The notes below the pieces were generated by a model. That model did not search any database and was not told the DNA's origin. It saw nothing but the letters and a program-made list of their open reading frames with translations. The position numbers and the translations under genes are program-made. From assembly GCA_016703545.1 (NCBI GenBank), contig JADJBX010000009.1:60282-124281 (forward strand): a stretch of DNA of 64,000 nucleotides, in the 5' to 3' direction. The stretch's first letter is position 1; each line of letters opens with the position of its first letter. Below, one piece after another: positions 19,771 through 27,856 of this stretch. Source of the DNA: Candidatus Amarobacillus elongatus. Its GTDB lineage: Bacteria > Chloroflexota > Dehalococcoidia > Tepidiformales > Tepidiformaceae.

Positions 19771-20371
19771 GCGAATTGACCCCGATGCCCTCCAGGGGCT
19801 GTTCGAAGGACGCACGCGGGGCGGCGATGCCGCCCTCCTGCTGCCGCTGGCCCGCGTCGCCGCCGACCTCCGGCAGCTGATGCCCCCGGCCCCGGACGGC
19901 GAGACCGGCGCCCGCATCGCGGCCGATTTCGCCCGGGTGCGCAGCGGTGGCGGTCTCGGCTGGCGGGCATGGCTCCTCGGCTGGCTGGGAGCAGGCCCGC
20001 GGCCACGCACCTTCGCCGATCGCCTCGCGGCCGGCGTCCTCACCCTCGCGGTCACCGGTGGCGGCGGCACCGCGGCCGGCGGCGGTGATCCCGTCGCCAT
20101 CGTCCGGGATGCCGCGCAGCTCACCGGCAGCGCGATCCAGAACCTCGACCCGCGCCAGTCCGGCACCACCACCACGACAGCCACATCCACTCCGGCGCCC
20201 TCGGCCACACCGGTCCCGTCGCAGACACCGGCGCCGGCCTCGGCCACCGCGCAGCCGTCGGCGACGCCCCGTTCCGACGACAAGAGCGACGACCACTCGG
20301 ACGACGAGGAGGACACGAAGGACGATTCGTCCGGGCGCAAGATCAGCGATGACGGGGAGGATTCCTCGTGA
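19763..20371 (+). CDS. Putative anti-sigma factor (membrane, low-complexity tail)
   Basis: Not a recognised family by sequence. The frame is open from CTG 19763, which has a strong GGAGGTG six bases upstream; an ATG at 19880 is the alternative and would give 163 residues. The N-terminal part is helical (DPDALQGLFEGRTRGGDAA). One weak hydrophobic segment (LAAGVLTLAVTGGG) is followed by a Thr/Pro/Ala linker and an acidic end. It overlaps the sigma gene by four bases (GTGA). That position and topology are typical of anti-sigma factors in high-GC bacteria, which is the basis for the call. The unusual CTG start should be treated as tentative. Confidence 0.6.
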   Translation: MAERIDPDALQGLFEGRTRGGDAALLLPLARVAADLRQLMPPAPDGETGARIAADFARVRSGGGLGWRAWLLGWLGAGPRPRTFADRLAAGVLTLAVTGGGGTAAGGGDPVAIVRDAAQLTGSAIQNLDPRQSGTTTTTATSTPAPSATPVPSQTPAPASATAQPSATPRSDDKSDDHSDDEEDTKDDSSGRKISDDGEDSS

Positions 20372-21000
20372 CCGGCGCCGTGATTGAGCTTCGGGCGGGG
20401 CTTGGCCGGCTGCTTCTGGCCGCCGCGGGGCGTCCCGTCGCCTTCGATGCCATCGACCACGACATCGAGATCGCCCGCCTGCGGCGGCGCGACGACGGCA
20501 CGTGGAGCGAGCTCTTTGCCCGCGAAATGCCGGCCATCTACCGTTACGCGCTCGCGCGCCTTGGCGATGCGGGGGACGCGGAGGACGCCGCCTCGCAGGT
20601 GTTCGAGGAGGCCTGGAAGAGCGCCCCATCCCTGGAGGACCAGGGGTTGCCTGCCCGCGCATGGCTGTTCGGCATCGCCCGGAACGTGGTCAATCGCCGC
20701 CGCACCCTGCTCTTCCGCAAGCCCCCGGCGCTGCGCCTCGAGCTGTTCGACGCCCCGCATGAGGAGTGGCGTTTGTCGCCCGAACTCGCCGACCTCGGCG
20801 CCGCCGTGCGCACTCTCCCCGCAAAGCATGCGGAGGTGGTCGCGCTGCGCTTCATCCACGGGCTCTCGCTGGAAGAGACCGCGGCCGTGCTGAAGACGAG
20901 TGTGGACGGGGTGAAGGGCCGTCAGGCGCGGGCGCTCTCGCGCCTGCGCGAACTGCTCGACGTCCGGATGCCTACCGCCGTAGTCGCGAGAGGTCGCTGA
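20368..21000 (+). CDS. ECF RNA polymerase sigma factor
   Basis: A 210-residue sigma-70 family protein. Region 2 spans about residues 46-100 (WSELFAREMPAIYRYALARLGDAGDAEDAASQVFEEAW with a break at the usual place). Region 4 spans about 145-195 (LPAKHAEVVALRFIHGLSLEETAAVLKTSVDGVKGRQARALSRLRE). The linker is normal length. It is translationally coupled to the upstream putative anti-sigma gene and sits at the end of the apbE/ferric-reductase unit, so that unit is a likely target. Its last 29 bases overlap the end of the opposing RskA-like gene, which could allow transcriptional interference. Confidence 0.88.
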   Translation: MTGAVIELRAGLGRLLLAAAGRPVAFDAIDHDIEIARLRRRDDGTWSELFAREMPAIYRYALARLGDAGDAEDAASQVFEEAWKSAPSLEDQGLPARAWLFGIARNVVNRRRTLLFRKPPALRLELFDAPHEEWRLSPELADLGAAVRTLPAKHAEVVALRFIHGLSLEETAAVLKTSVDGVKGRQARALSRLRELLDVRMPTAVVARGR

Positions 21001-21826
21001 CGAAGACGCTGGGGCCCGCTCGTTCCTGGGCGCCGTTGGCGTGTTCGATGGTGACGACGGCGCTTTCGTACGAGGCCAGCCCCTGCGGCACGAACGTCTC
21101 GTACCGTGCGAAGCCGCTGACATCGGGATTGAAGGTGCCCAGGCTGACGTACTTCCCGCCCGAATTCACCCAGATCTGGTAGGTCTCGCCCGCCGGGCGC
21201 TGGGGAAGGTGGGCGGCAATGAACCACACCTTCTTCTGTTCCGCATCCCACACGAGCCGCCCGATCGCCGTCTGATTCGGGTCCACGGTGATGACCTCGG
21301 CCACGCTCGCGTTCGGCGAGGAGAGCGCGAGGATCAGGTCACGATCGCCGCGGGCCGCCGCGCGCAGGTCGTTCGTGAGCTGCTCCTGCTCCTGCACTTC
21401 CCGCGTCAGTGCGAGGATTTCGACCTTCTGCGAGAGAGCGTCGTCGATCTGGGCCTGCAGCTGCGCGTTCTCGTCGCGCAGGCCGCCCAGCTGCTCGCGC
21501 ACCGAGACCATGCCCGTAAACGACGCGATCGCGACGAACACCGCGGCGACCCCGGCCGACGCCGTCGCGATCTGCACGATGCGGCCGATGGGGCCGGGCT
21601 TGCGGATCCCCGCCGAGCGGAACACGTTCCGGCGGAGCCGTTCGGGAGGCTGCTGGCGCGGTGCCGCGAGCATGAGAATGGCCGCGGTCTCCTGGCTTTC
21701 GTGGACCAGTTCCGCGCACGCTTCGCAGGAGTCGATGTGGAAGGCGACATAGGTACGAACATCCGGCGCCATCGAACCGATGGCGAATTCGTCCGCCTGC
21801 TCCGGGCTCACGTGAAGTGACGACAC
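20972..21826 (-). CDS. RskA-like anti-sigma factor
   Basis: A 284-residue single-pass membrane protein. The cytoplasmic N-terminus has an anti-sigma zinc-binding-like element (H..CEACAEL). One membrane helix lies at about residues 88-108, followed by a coiled coil (QLGGLRDENAQLQAQIDDALSQ). The C-terminal RskA domain includes AHLPQRPAGETYQIWVNSGGK and ends SVFVSDLSRLRR. Such proteins hold their partner ECF sigma factor inactive until cut by regulated proteolysis. The partner gene ends four bases upstream, so the two form an operon. Confidence 0.88.
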   Translation of the reverse strand: MSSLHVSPEQADEFAIGSMAPDVRTYVAFHIDSCEACAELVHESQETAAILMLAAPRQQPPERLRRNVFRSAGIRKPGPIGRIVQIATASAGVAAVFVAIASFTGMVSVREQLGGLRDENAQLQAQIDDALSQKVEILALTREVQEQEQLTNDLRAAARGDRDLILALSSPNASVAEVITVDPNQTAIGRLVWDAEQKKVWFIAAHLPQRPAGETYQIWVNSGGKYVSLGTFNPDVSGFARYETFVPQGLASYESAVVTIEHANGAQERAGPSVFVSDLSRLRR

Positions 21827-21829
21827 CGG

Positions 21830-22498
21830 TTACCCCTGAACCTGCCCGCTCAGCGACCGCCGCAGCTTCTGCATGCCCAGCCGGATGCGCGTCTTCACGG
21901 TACCCAGCGGCTCGTGGAGCGCGACGGCGATCTCCTGCTGGGTCAGCCCCTTGAAGTACGCCAGCTCCAACGCCATCCGCTGCTCCGCCGGCAGTTCGGT
22001 GAGCGCGCGGCGCACGAGGACCTGCTCTTCGTGCAGCTGGGCGGTGAGAATTGGGTCGTCGCCGTCGCCGGCGGGGATGAGCGAGACCTGGTCGTCCTCG
22101 CCGTCGGTCGTGGTCACGGCCGCTTCGCGCCGCAGCCGCCGGCCGCGCGCCCGCAGCTCATCCACGGCGCGGTTGCGAACGACGCTCATGAGCCAGCTGA
22201 GGAACCGTCCCCGGTCGGGGATGAAGGTCTCCGGGCGGCGCCAGAGGCGGACGAAGATATCCTGTGTGGCATCCTCGGCGAGCTGCGCATCCCCCAGGAC
22301 GCGGAACGACGCCGAATACACGAGGTCGACATAGCGATCGTAGAGCACGCTGAAGGCGAGTTCGTCGCGGGCCGCGATGGCTTGCATGAGCGCCTCGTCC
22401 GTCCATTCGGTCCGGGCCGCCGCATCCGCCGCCAATGGCGCGGCTGTCCCTCTAAGGGTACGGACTTCGGCTGACGCTGGATGCGTGTTCCAACCCAT
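21830..22498 (-). CDS. ECF sigma factor, SigK-like
   Basis: A 222-residue sigma factor. Region 2 has LAFSVLYDRYVDLVYSASF and AEDATQDIFVRLWRRPETF; region 4 has LPAEQRMALELAYFKGLTQ, EIAVALHEPLGTVKTRIRL and GMQKLRRSL. It is followed directly by its RskA-like anti-sigma gene. The start is uncertain because the first about 30 residues are not conserved in type; an internal start near WTDEALM is possible. The divergent HtrA lipoprotein gene begins 138 bases away, and envelope proteases are common targets of such sigma factors, but no shared promoter motif was confirmed. Confidence 0.87.
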   Translation of the reverse strand: MGWNTHPASAEVRTLRGTAAPLAADAAARTEWTDEALMQAIAARDELAFSVLYDRYVDLVYSASFRVLGDAQLAEDATQDIFVRLWRRPETFIPDRGRFLSWLMSVVRNRAVDELRARGRRLRREAAVTTTDGEDDQVSLIPAGDGDDPILTAQLHEEQVLVRRALTELPAEQRMALELAYFKGLTQQEIAVALHEPLGTVKTRIRLGMQKLRRSLSGQVQG

Positions 22499-22636
22499 AA
22501 GAGGCTCGGGGCCGAATGATACACCGGGCCAATCGCCGCCCCCCCGGCTCCTTTACCTCCCGATTCCACGGTTTACAGCCGATTGCCCCGTCACCGCCCA
22601 CACTTGAAACCACTACCTCGAACGGAGAAGACCCTC

Positions 22637-23785
22637 ATGAAGCGCTGGTATCCCGCCCTCGGCGGTTCCGTTGCCGCGCTGGCGCTCTTCGGTGGTGTCG
22701 CCTGTTCCGGCGGGACCGAGAAGGTCGCCACGGGAACGACACCCGGGTCCGCCGATTCCATCACCACGTCCGCACCCGCCTCGACGTCGAGCGGGGGCGC
22801 GCAGGCGACCAGTACCACCATCCCCGTGCAGGCCGGCAAGGAGCTTTCCGCGGCCGAGCTCGTCCGCCTCGCCGAGCCCGCCGTCGTCCGGATCGAAACC
22901 AGCGGCGGCGTTGGATCGGGCTTCATCGTCAGCGAAGACGGCTACCTCATCACCAACAACCACGTCGTCGCGACCTCCAGCGGCCGCGCCGCCACCACCG
23001 TCCAGGTGCGCCTCAGCGACGGCACCGACACCACGGGCCGTGTTGTCGGCGCGGACCCGCGTTCGGACCTCGCCGTCGTGAAGATCGACGGCAACCGCGC
23101 GTTCACGGCGCTGCCGCTGGCGAACCTCGCCGACGTGCTCGTCGGCCAGGATGTCGTCGCGATCGGGTACGCCCTGGACCTCGCGGGCGGCGAAGGCCCC
23201 AGTTACACGGTGACCCGGGGCATCGTCAGCGCGAAGAATCGCGCCATCGACGAGTCCTCGCAGATCCTCGGCGCGATCCAGACCGATACCGCCATCAACC
23301 ACGGCAACAGCGGCGGCCCGCTGATCAACCTCTACGGGCAGGTCGTGGGCGTGAACACCGCCCTGCAGCCCGACCAGACCACCGGCGGGGTGGCGCAGGG
23401 CATCGGCTATGCCGTTGGCTCCGATACGGTGAAGGCCGTCTACGACCAGATCCGCGCCACGGGCAGCGTGAACCGCGGCCTCCTCGGCATCCGTGATTTC
23501 GAGGCCCTGCGGCCCGCCAAGGCCCGCGACCTCGGCCTGCCGGAATCCACGGGCGGCGTCCTGTTGGCAAAGTCCACGAGCGTTGCACCCGGCGGACCCG
23601 CCGCCGCGGCGGGCCTGAAGGCGGGCGACGTCATCCTCAAGATCGATGGCGCCGTCATTCGCAGCGAGTCCGACCTCGCCGTGCAGATGATCCGGCTGTC
23701 GCCGGGCAAGCAGGTCCAGGTCGAATACTTCCGCGGCGGCAAGACCCAGACCGCCACCATCACGCTAGGGACCCCCAGCCAGTAA
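22637..23785 (+). CDS. S1C trypsin-like serine protease (HtrA/DegP family) lipoprotein
   Basis: A 382-residue envelope protease. ATG 22637 gives a lipoprotein signal ending GVAC (Cys23); GGAGAAG lies just upstream. A Thr/Ser-rich linker leads to the protease domain with a full catalytic triad: H109 (TNNHVV), D144 (RSDLAVV) and S225 (HGNSGGP). A single PDZ domain occupies about residues 285-375, with GDVILKIDG. Such proteins degrade or refold damaged exported proteins. It is divergent from the SigK-like operon. The lipid anchor replaces the usual membrane helix. Confidence 0.92.
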   Translation: MKRWYPALGGSVAALALFGGVACSGGTEKVATGTTPGSADSITTSAPASTSSGGAQATSTTIPVQAGKELSAAELVRLAEPAVVRIETSGGVGSGFIVSEDGYLITNNHVVATSSGRAATTVQVRLSDGTDTTGRVVGADPRSDLAVVKIDGNRAFTALPLANLADVLVGQDVVAIGYALDLAGGEGPSYTVTRGIVSAKNRAIDESSQILGAIQTDTAINHGNSGGPLINLYGQVVGVNTALQPDQTTGGVAQGIGYAVGSDTVKAVYDQIRATGSVNRGLLGIRDFEALRPAKARDLGLPESTGGVLLAKSTSVAPGGPAAAAGLKAGDVILKIDGAVIRSESDLAVQMIRLSPGKQVQVEYFRGGKTQTATITLGTPSQ

Positions 23786-23812
23786 CTCGTCGCACGCGGC
23801 CTCTCCATGGCA

Positions 23813-23834
23813 ACGGCCCGCTTCGGCGGGCCGT
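23813..23834 (+). terminator. Hairpin after htrA
   Basis: Eight-base perfect stem CGGCCCGC / GCGGGCCG with a TTCG tetraloop, 28 bases after the protease stop. No T-tract, so a terminator role is probable but not certain. Confidence 0.45.
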
Positions 23835-23845
23835 GCCGCGTCCCG

Positions 23846-23851
23846 TACACT
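23846..23851 (+). promoter_or_regulatory. Putative -10 element (TACACT), leaderless start
   Basis: TACACT ends six bases before the ATG of the BtuF-like gene. A transcript starting the usual 6-8 bases after a -10 box would begin at or next to the start codon, so the mRNA would be leaderless. No Shine-Dalgarno sequence is visible. Confidence 0.35.
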
Positions 23852-23857
23852 CACCGA

Positions 23858-24583
23858 ATGCCCATCGACCGCGTCGTCTCGCTCGTTCCCAGCCTCACGG
23901 AGCTGGTGTTCTGGCTTGGCCGGGGCGGCTCGCTCGTGGGGAGGACGAAGTTCTGCGATGCGCCGGTCGAGGCCGCGCGCATCGAGGCCGGGGGCGGCAC
24001 GAAGGACCCGGACGTGGCCCGCATCGCCGCTCTCGCGCCCGCCCTGGTGCTCGCGAACCGCGAGGAGAACCGCCGCGAGGATGTCGAGGCCCTGCGCGCC
24101 GCCGGGCTCACCGTGCTCGTCACCGACCCCGCAACCGTGGTCGACGCCGTCGCCATGATCCGTGACATCGCCGGCCGCCTGGACGCCGCCGAACGCGGGG
24201 AGACGCTCGCGCGCGACATCGAGGAGTTGCTGGCCCAGCCCCCACCCGCGCGCCGCCCACTCGTCTTCGTGGCGGTCTGGAAGCGGCCGCTGCTGGGGCT
24301 CGGGCGCGACGCGTACGGCCACGACCTCATCACCGTCGCGGGCGCCGAGAACGTCCTCGCCGCCCGCCCGCGCTACCCCGAAGTGACCATGGACGAACTG
24401 CGCGCGCTGACGCCGGACCTCGTCCTTCTGCCGGACGAGCCGTACCGCTTCGGCGCCGAGGACGCGCGGGCGTTCGCGACGATCGCACCATCGCGGCTGG
24501 TTGATGGCCGGCTGCTCTGGTGGTACGGCCCCCGCATCCCCGAAGGGATTCGAACGCTGCGCGAGCTCTTCGCCGCTCCCTAA
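23858..24583 (+). CDS. BtuF-like (helical backbone) substrate-binding fold protein, no signal peptide
   Basis: A 241-residue protein with the two-lobed fold of cobalamin/iron-siderophore binding proteins: RVVSLVPSLTELVFWLG, then VGRTKFCDAP, then IAALAPALVLANREENRREDVEAL, then MDELRALTPDLVLLPDEPYRF. Unlike true BtuF it starts directly at the fold, with no signal peptide or lipobox, so it should be cytosolic. No BtuC/BtuD genes are nearby. Such cytosolic proteins are common and uncharacterised; corrinoid or metal binding is only a guess from the fold. Its last four bases overlap the end of the opposing nagA gene. Confidence 0.8.
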   Translation: MPIDRVVSLVPSLTELVFWLGRGGSLVGRTKFCDAPVEAARIEAGGGTKDPDVARIAALAPALVLANREENRREDVEALRAAGLTVLVTDPATVVDAVAMIRDIAGRLDAAERGETLARDIEELLAQPPPARRPLVFVAVWKRPLLGLGRDAYGHDLITVAGAENVLAARPRYPEVTMDELRALTPDLVLLPDEPYRFGAEDARAFATIAPSRLVDGRLLWWYGPRIPEGIRTLRELFAAP

Positions 24584-25764
24584 CCGGCGGCGGCGGCGAC
24601 CGTGCGTCCCGGCTCGGCGCAGTAGACCACCTCTCCGCGGCAAACCGTCGCCACCACGGCGAGGTCGCTGTTCAGCAGCACGATGTCCGCATCGAAGCCG
24701 TGCTGGAGGGAACCCTTGCGGTCCTGCGCACCCGCCACGCGCGCGCCGTTCGTCGCACAGAGCCGGAACGCCGTCCATGGATCGATATCGAGCACGTCGA
24801 CGACGGTGCGAAAGTGCTGGTCCATGGTCGCGACGCTGCCCACGATCGTGCCGTCGGCCTTGCGCGCCGCCAGTCCATCCACCTCGACCGGGAATCCCGC
24901 GAACTCGCTCGCGAGGGAATGCGTCCCCGCGATCTGGAGGTTATCGGTTACGGTGACGAAGCGGTTCGGACCCAGCAGCCGGTACGCCAGCCGGAGGATG
25001 TCGGGCGCGACGTGGGTCCCGTCGCAGATGAGTTCGCAGGTAATGGCGCGGTCGAGGAGTGCCGCCGCGAGCGGCCCGCCCTCCCGCTGATGGAGCGGGC
25101 GCATCGCGTTGAACAGGTGGGTCACGTGCCGCACGCCGGCTTCGAACCCCCGGCGCGCTTCCTCGGCCGTCGCGTCCGTGTGCCCCATCGCGGCGAGCGC
25201 GCCGGAAGTGGTGATGGCCGCCGCGAGTTCGCGCCCGCCGTGCAGCTCGGGCGCGAACGTCACCTGCCGTATGAGACCGCCCGCCGACTCCTGGTAGCGC
25301 CAGAACTCCTCCCGCGTTGGTTCGCGCAGCATGTCGGGGTGGAACGCACCGCGGCGGCCGGGGTTCAGAAACGGCCCTTCGAGGTGGAAGCCCAGCGGCT
25401 CCGCCCCGCCCCGGCAGCCGATGTCCGGGGTGAGCGCCCGGAGCAGTTGCTCCGTGCCATCAGCGCTGGGCCCGACGGTGCTTACGAGGAACGACGTCAC
25501 ACCGCGGGCAGGGACCCATTCGCTGTAACCGCGAATGGCCCCCGGTTCGGACGAGAAGAAGCTGAATCCGCCGCCGCCGTGGACGTGCACATCGACGAGT
25601 CCCGGGCCGACGGTGAGCCCCGACGCATCGAAGACGTCCGCCACGCCATCCTCGAGCTCACCGCCGATGGCGACGATGCGCGGTCCCTCGCAAAGGATGT
25701 CGCACCGCGAGGGGCCGTGAGGGAGCGCTGCGATCCCGTTGCGAATGAGCAGCCTTCGCGGCAT
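24580..25764 (-). CDS. nagA: N-acetylglucosamine-6-phosphate deacetylase
   Basis: A 394-residue amidohydrolase that removes acetate from GlcNAc-6-phosphate in amino-sugar recycling. Seen: GPGLVDVHVHGGGG (metal-binding region), GFHLEGPFLNPGRRGAF (metal-ligand Glu), GALAAMGHTDATAEE and HVTHLFNAMRPLHQR (His ligands and substrate), VTVTDNLQIAG (catalytic Asp), and MDQHFRTVVDV. Length is typical. NagB and a sugar transporter are not in the window. It stands alone between a convergent neighbour and the cupredoxin gene upstream, whose transcript is probably ended by the hairpin at 25856-25881. Confidence 0.93.
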   Translation of the reverse strand: MPRRLLIRNGIAALPHGPSRCDILCEGPRIVAIGGELEDGVADVFDASGLTVGPGLVDVHVHGGGGFSFFSSEPGAIRGYSEWVPARGVTSFLVSTVGPSADGTEQLLRALTPDIGCRGGAEPLGFHLEGPFLNPGRRGAFHPDMLREPTREEFWRYQESAGGLIRQVTFAPELHGGRELAAAITTSGALAAMGHTDATAEEARRGFEAGVRHVTHLFNAMRPLHQREGGPLAAALLDRAITCELICDGTHVAPDILRLAYRLLGPNRFVTVTDNLQIAGTHSLASEFAGFPVEVDGLAARKADGTIVGSVATMDQHFRTVVDVLDIDPWTAFRLCATNGARVAGAQDRKGSLQHGFDADIVLLNSDLAVVATVCRGEVVYCAEPGRTVAAAAG

Positions 25765-25855
25765 GACGGCCCCGGGTCGTGTGGGTGGGGGCTCATTCTT
25801 CCCCCGCTGTCAGGCCGTGTCCAGCACCCGGCCGAAGGTTGCCCCGAAACTGAAA

Positions 25856-25881
25856 GGAGGCACGCCGGCTGGCGTGCCTCC
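25856..25881 (-). terminator. Rho-independent terminator of the cupredoxin gene
   Basis: Eleven-base perfect stem GGAGGCACGCC / GGCGTGCCTCC around a four-base loop, 26 bases after the cupredoxin stop. On the minus strand it is followed by TTTCAGTTT, a reasonable U-rich tail. Confidence 0.7.
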
Positions 25882-25906
25882 CGTCATGTTCCGCGTGGTG
25901 GACCGT

Positions 25907-26347
25907 CTACTCGACGGTGATCGTCGCCTTCATCTGCGGGTGGTAGTCACAGGTGACCTTGTACGTGCCGGCCTTGGGAGCCGTCCACGTCACGATGTCG
26001 CCCTTGCGCATGTTCCCGGAGACGTTCTTGCTGTCGATCGTGACCGTGTGGATCGCGGTCTCGCTGTTCTTGAAGTAGATCTTCTCGTTCACCTTCGCCT
26101 TGAGGGTTTCGGGCTTGAAGGTGAGGTTGTCCTGGTCGACCATCGGCGCGCCCGCGGGCACTTCGGTGATCTTGTCGCCACCGGCCGTCGTCGCGGCAGT
26201 GGTGGCGCCGCTCGAGGCGGGCTTGGTGGCCGCCGCGGCCGGGGTGTTTTCGGCGTCATCGTCATCGCCGCCGCCGCAGGCGATCCCGGAAAGCAGGCCA
26301 ACCGCGAGAACGGGGCCCATGGCGACCCAAAGCCAACTTCGCTGCAC
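25907..26347 (-). CDS. Plastocyanin-like blue-copper lipoprotein (cupredoxin)
   Basis: An exported small electron carrier or copper protein. The lipoprotein signal ends SGIAC, followed by an acidic/Ala-Thr linker and a cupredoxin domain of about 85 residues. The type 1 copper ligands are all present: His in AIHTV, then Cys-x-x-His-x-x-Met (CDYHPQM). I prefer GTG 26347 as the start because AGGAGG lies nine bases upstream; ATG 26365 would place that sequence inside the gene. Electron transfer between membrane complexes is the family role; the partners are unknown. It could also serve the heme/flavin unit at 17.6-19.8 kb, but nothing links them directly. Confidence 0.88.
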   Translation of the reverse strand: MQRSWLWVAMGPVLAVGLLSGIACGGGDDDDAENTPAAAATKPASSGATTAATTAGGDKITEVPAGAPMVDQDNLTFKPETLKAKVNEKIYFKNSETAIHTVTIDSKNVSGNMRKGDIVTWTAPKAGTYKVTCDYHPQMKATITVE

Positions 26348-26560
26348 TTGGTACTTCCTCCTCATCTGTGCTTGTGCGTTGCGTCACAAGTGTGGCGTAC
26401 CTTTCGTTCACGTGGGGGACCAAACGGGCCAATCCCACGAATAGCAATGGACGTATTTGCTATGGCTATAGATTGTTTCGCTTTTGTTGCGAACGCACAT
26501 AACCGTTGCTCGCTTCGAGCACCAAATGCATCAGAACGAACGTCGCCGAGCAGAGTGGGC

Positions 26561-26821
26561 CTAGGCGGCTTCGTCGTCCCAGGCCGCCAGCTGCCGCCGG
26601 AGCAGGCGGATCCGCCGGGCGCGCGCGCTCGTGCTCGTGTGCGTCGCGGCGTCGAGGTAGACGGACCCGCCGCACCGCTGACAGCGCACGGGGTCGCCCG
26701 GGGCCGTCCCATAAGGCGCTGCCGCGCAGCCCCGGTAGGTGAGCGGCTCACCGGCGACACCGGCCCAGTTGCCGTTCGCGTGCCCGCAATGCAGGCAGAC
26801 TATTTCGCCCTGAACATTCAT
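26561..26821 (-). CDS. Small zinc-ribbon protein, unknown
   Basis: An 86-residue protein with two CxxC pairs (C9/C12 and C47/C50), the spacing of a zinc ribbon, plus a lone C32. The C-terminal 25 residues are a basic helix (ARARRIRLLRRQLAAWDDE). No family recognised. It is divergent from the enoyl-CoA hydratase gene. The 213 bases between it and the cupredoxin start are noticeably AT-richer than the rest of the window and probably hold the cupredoxin promoter; I see no gene there. Confidence 0.65.
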   Translation of the reverse strand: MNVQGEIVCLHCGHANGNWAGVAGEPLTYRGCAAAPYGTAPGDPVRCQRCGGSVYLDAATHTSTSARARRIRLLRRQLAAWDDEAA

Positions 26822-26929
26822 TGGCTGCTCCCTCGTTTCCGAGTATGAGCGCGGGAGGCATCACGTCCGTATCGGCAGGAAGCCCTAGGAACGCACAGCG
26901 GAGCCCCAAACTGCCGGCCGCGGAAAGCA

Positions 26930-26958
26930 TCGACAGGCCCGGGATATCGATTCATACT
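26930..26958 (+). promoter_or_regulatory. Sigma-70-like promoter of the enoyl-CoA hydratase gene
   Basis: TCGACA and CATACT separated by 17 bases, 35 bases before the ATG. Matches TTGACA/TATAAT at most positions. Confidence 0.45.
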
Positions 26959-26993
26959 GCCGCTGCCGCGCCCGGCGGCCGGAGTGACCACGA

Positions 26994-27797
26994 ATGTCCG
27001 AACCATCCCTCCAGCGCGAACTCACGCCCGAGGGCGTTCTCGTGCTCACGCTCAACCGCCCCGAGACCATGAACGCCCTCAACGGCGAGATCTCGGAAGG
27101 CATCCAGGCCGCCGCCCTGGAATCGAAGACGAACGGCGACATCCGCGCCATCGTCATCACGGGGAACGGCCGCGGCTTCTGCGCGGGCGCCGACCTCAGC
27201 GGCGGTGGCCCCGCGCGCGGCAACGGCACGGCCGCCGTCTCCCGCGGCGCCTTCACCGACCGCATGGGGCCGGGCCGCATGATCATGGCCCTCGCCGACG
27301 CCGACGTGCCGATCATCGCCGCCGTGAATGGCGCAGCGGCCGGCGCGGGTTTTGGCCTCGCCCTCTGCTGCGACATCCGCATCGCGTCGGACCAGGCCCG
27401 CATGGGCAGCATCTTCATCAAGCGCGGCCTCGCCACCGACTACGGCACGAGCTACTGGCTTCCCCGCATCGTCGGCGTGGCGAAGGCGTACGAGCTGCTG
27501 TACACCGGCGACATCCTCAACGCGCAGGCGCTCCTCGAAGTTGGCCTCGTCAACCGCGTCGTGCCCCACGACACGCTCATGACCGAAGCGATGGCGTTCG
27601 CGAAGCGCATCGCCGCGGGGCCGCCGCTCGCGTATACCTACATCCGCCGCAACGCTGCTCGCAGCCTCGACCAGGGGATCGCCGCGAACCTCGAGCAAGA
27701 GTGGTCCCACCAGAAGGAGCTGCTCCGCACCGGTGATGCTGCCGAGGGTTTCCGAGCCTTCCTCGAAGCGCGCCAGCCGACCTTCTCGGGTGCGTAG
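26994..27797 (+). CDS. Enoyl-CoA hydratase/isomerase family protein (PaaG-like)
   Basis: A 267-residue crotonase. LTLNRPETMNALN, the oxyanion-hole segment GRGFCAGADLSGGG, and the second oxyanion-hole segment NGAAAGAGFGLALCCDIRIAS are all present. At the usual second catalytic Glu position it has GLATDYGTSYWLPR, i.e. Asp, as in the PaaG/isomerase branch; so isomerisation or a related reaction is more likely than classical hydration. It is followed 59 bases later by a second, different crotonase, and then by CoA-transferases. It acts on some acyl-CoA; the chain cannot be named. Confidence 0.88.
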   Translation: MSEPSLQRELTPEGVLVLTLNRPETMNALNGEISEGIQAAALESKTNGDIRAIVITGNGRGFCAGADLSGGGPARGNGTAAVSRGAFTDRMGPGRMIMALADADVPIIAAVNGAAAGAGFGLALCCDIRIASDQARMGSIFIKRGLATDYGTSYWLPRIVGVAKAYELLYTGDILNAQALLEVGLVNRVVPHDTLMTEAMAFAKRIAAGPPLAYTYIRRNAARSLDQGIAANLEQEWSHQKELLRTGDAAEGFRAFLEARQPTFSGA

Positions 27798-27822
27798 GCT
27801 CGCCCGCCCGGCGCACCACCCG

Positions 27823-27828
27823 TACTAT
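27823..27828 (+). promoter_or_regulatory. Putative -10 element (TACTAT) of the second crotonase gene
   Basis: TACTAT lies 28 bases before the ATG at 27857, in the 59-base gap after the first crotonase gene. Fits the local TANNNT pattern. Confidence 0.3.
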
Positions 27829-27856
27829 CCGCGCGCATTTCGCCCACGGAGGACCA

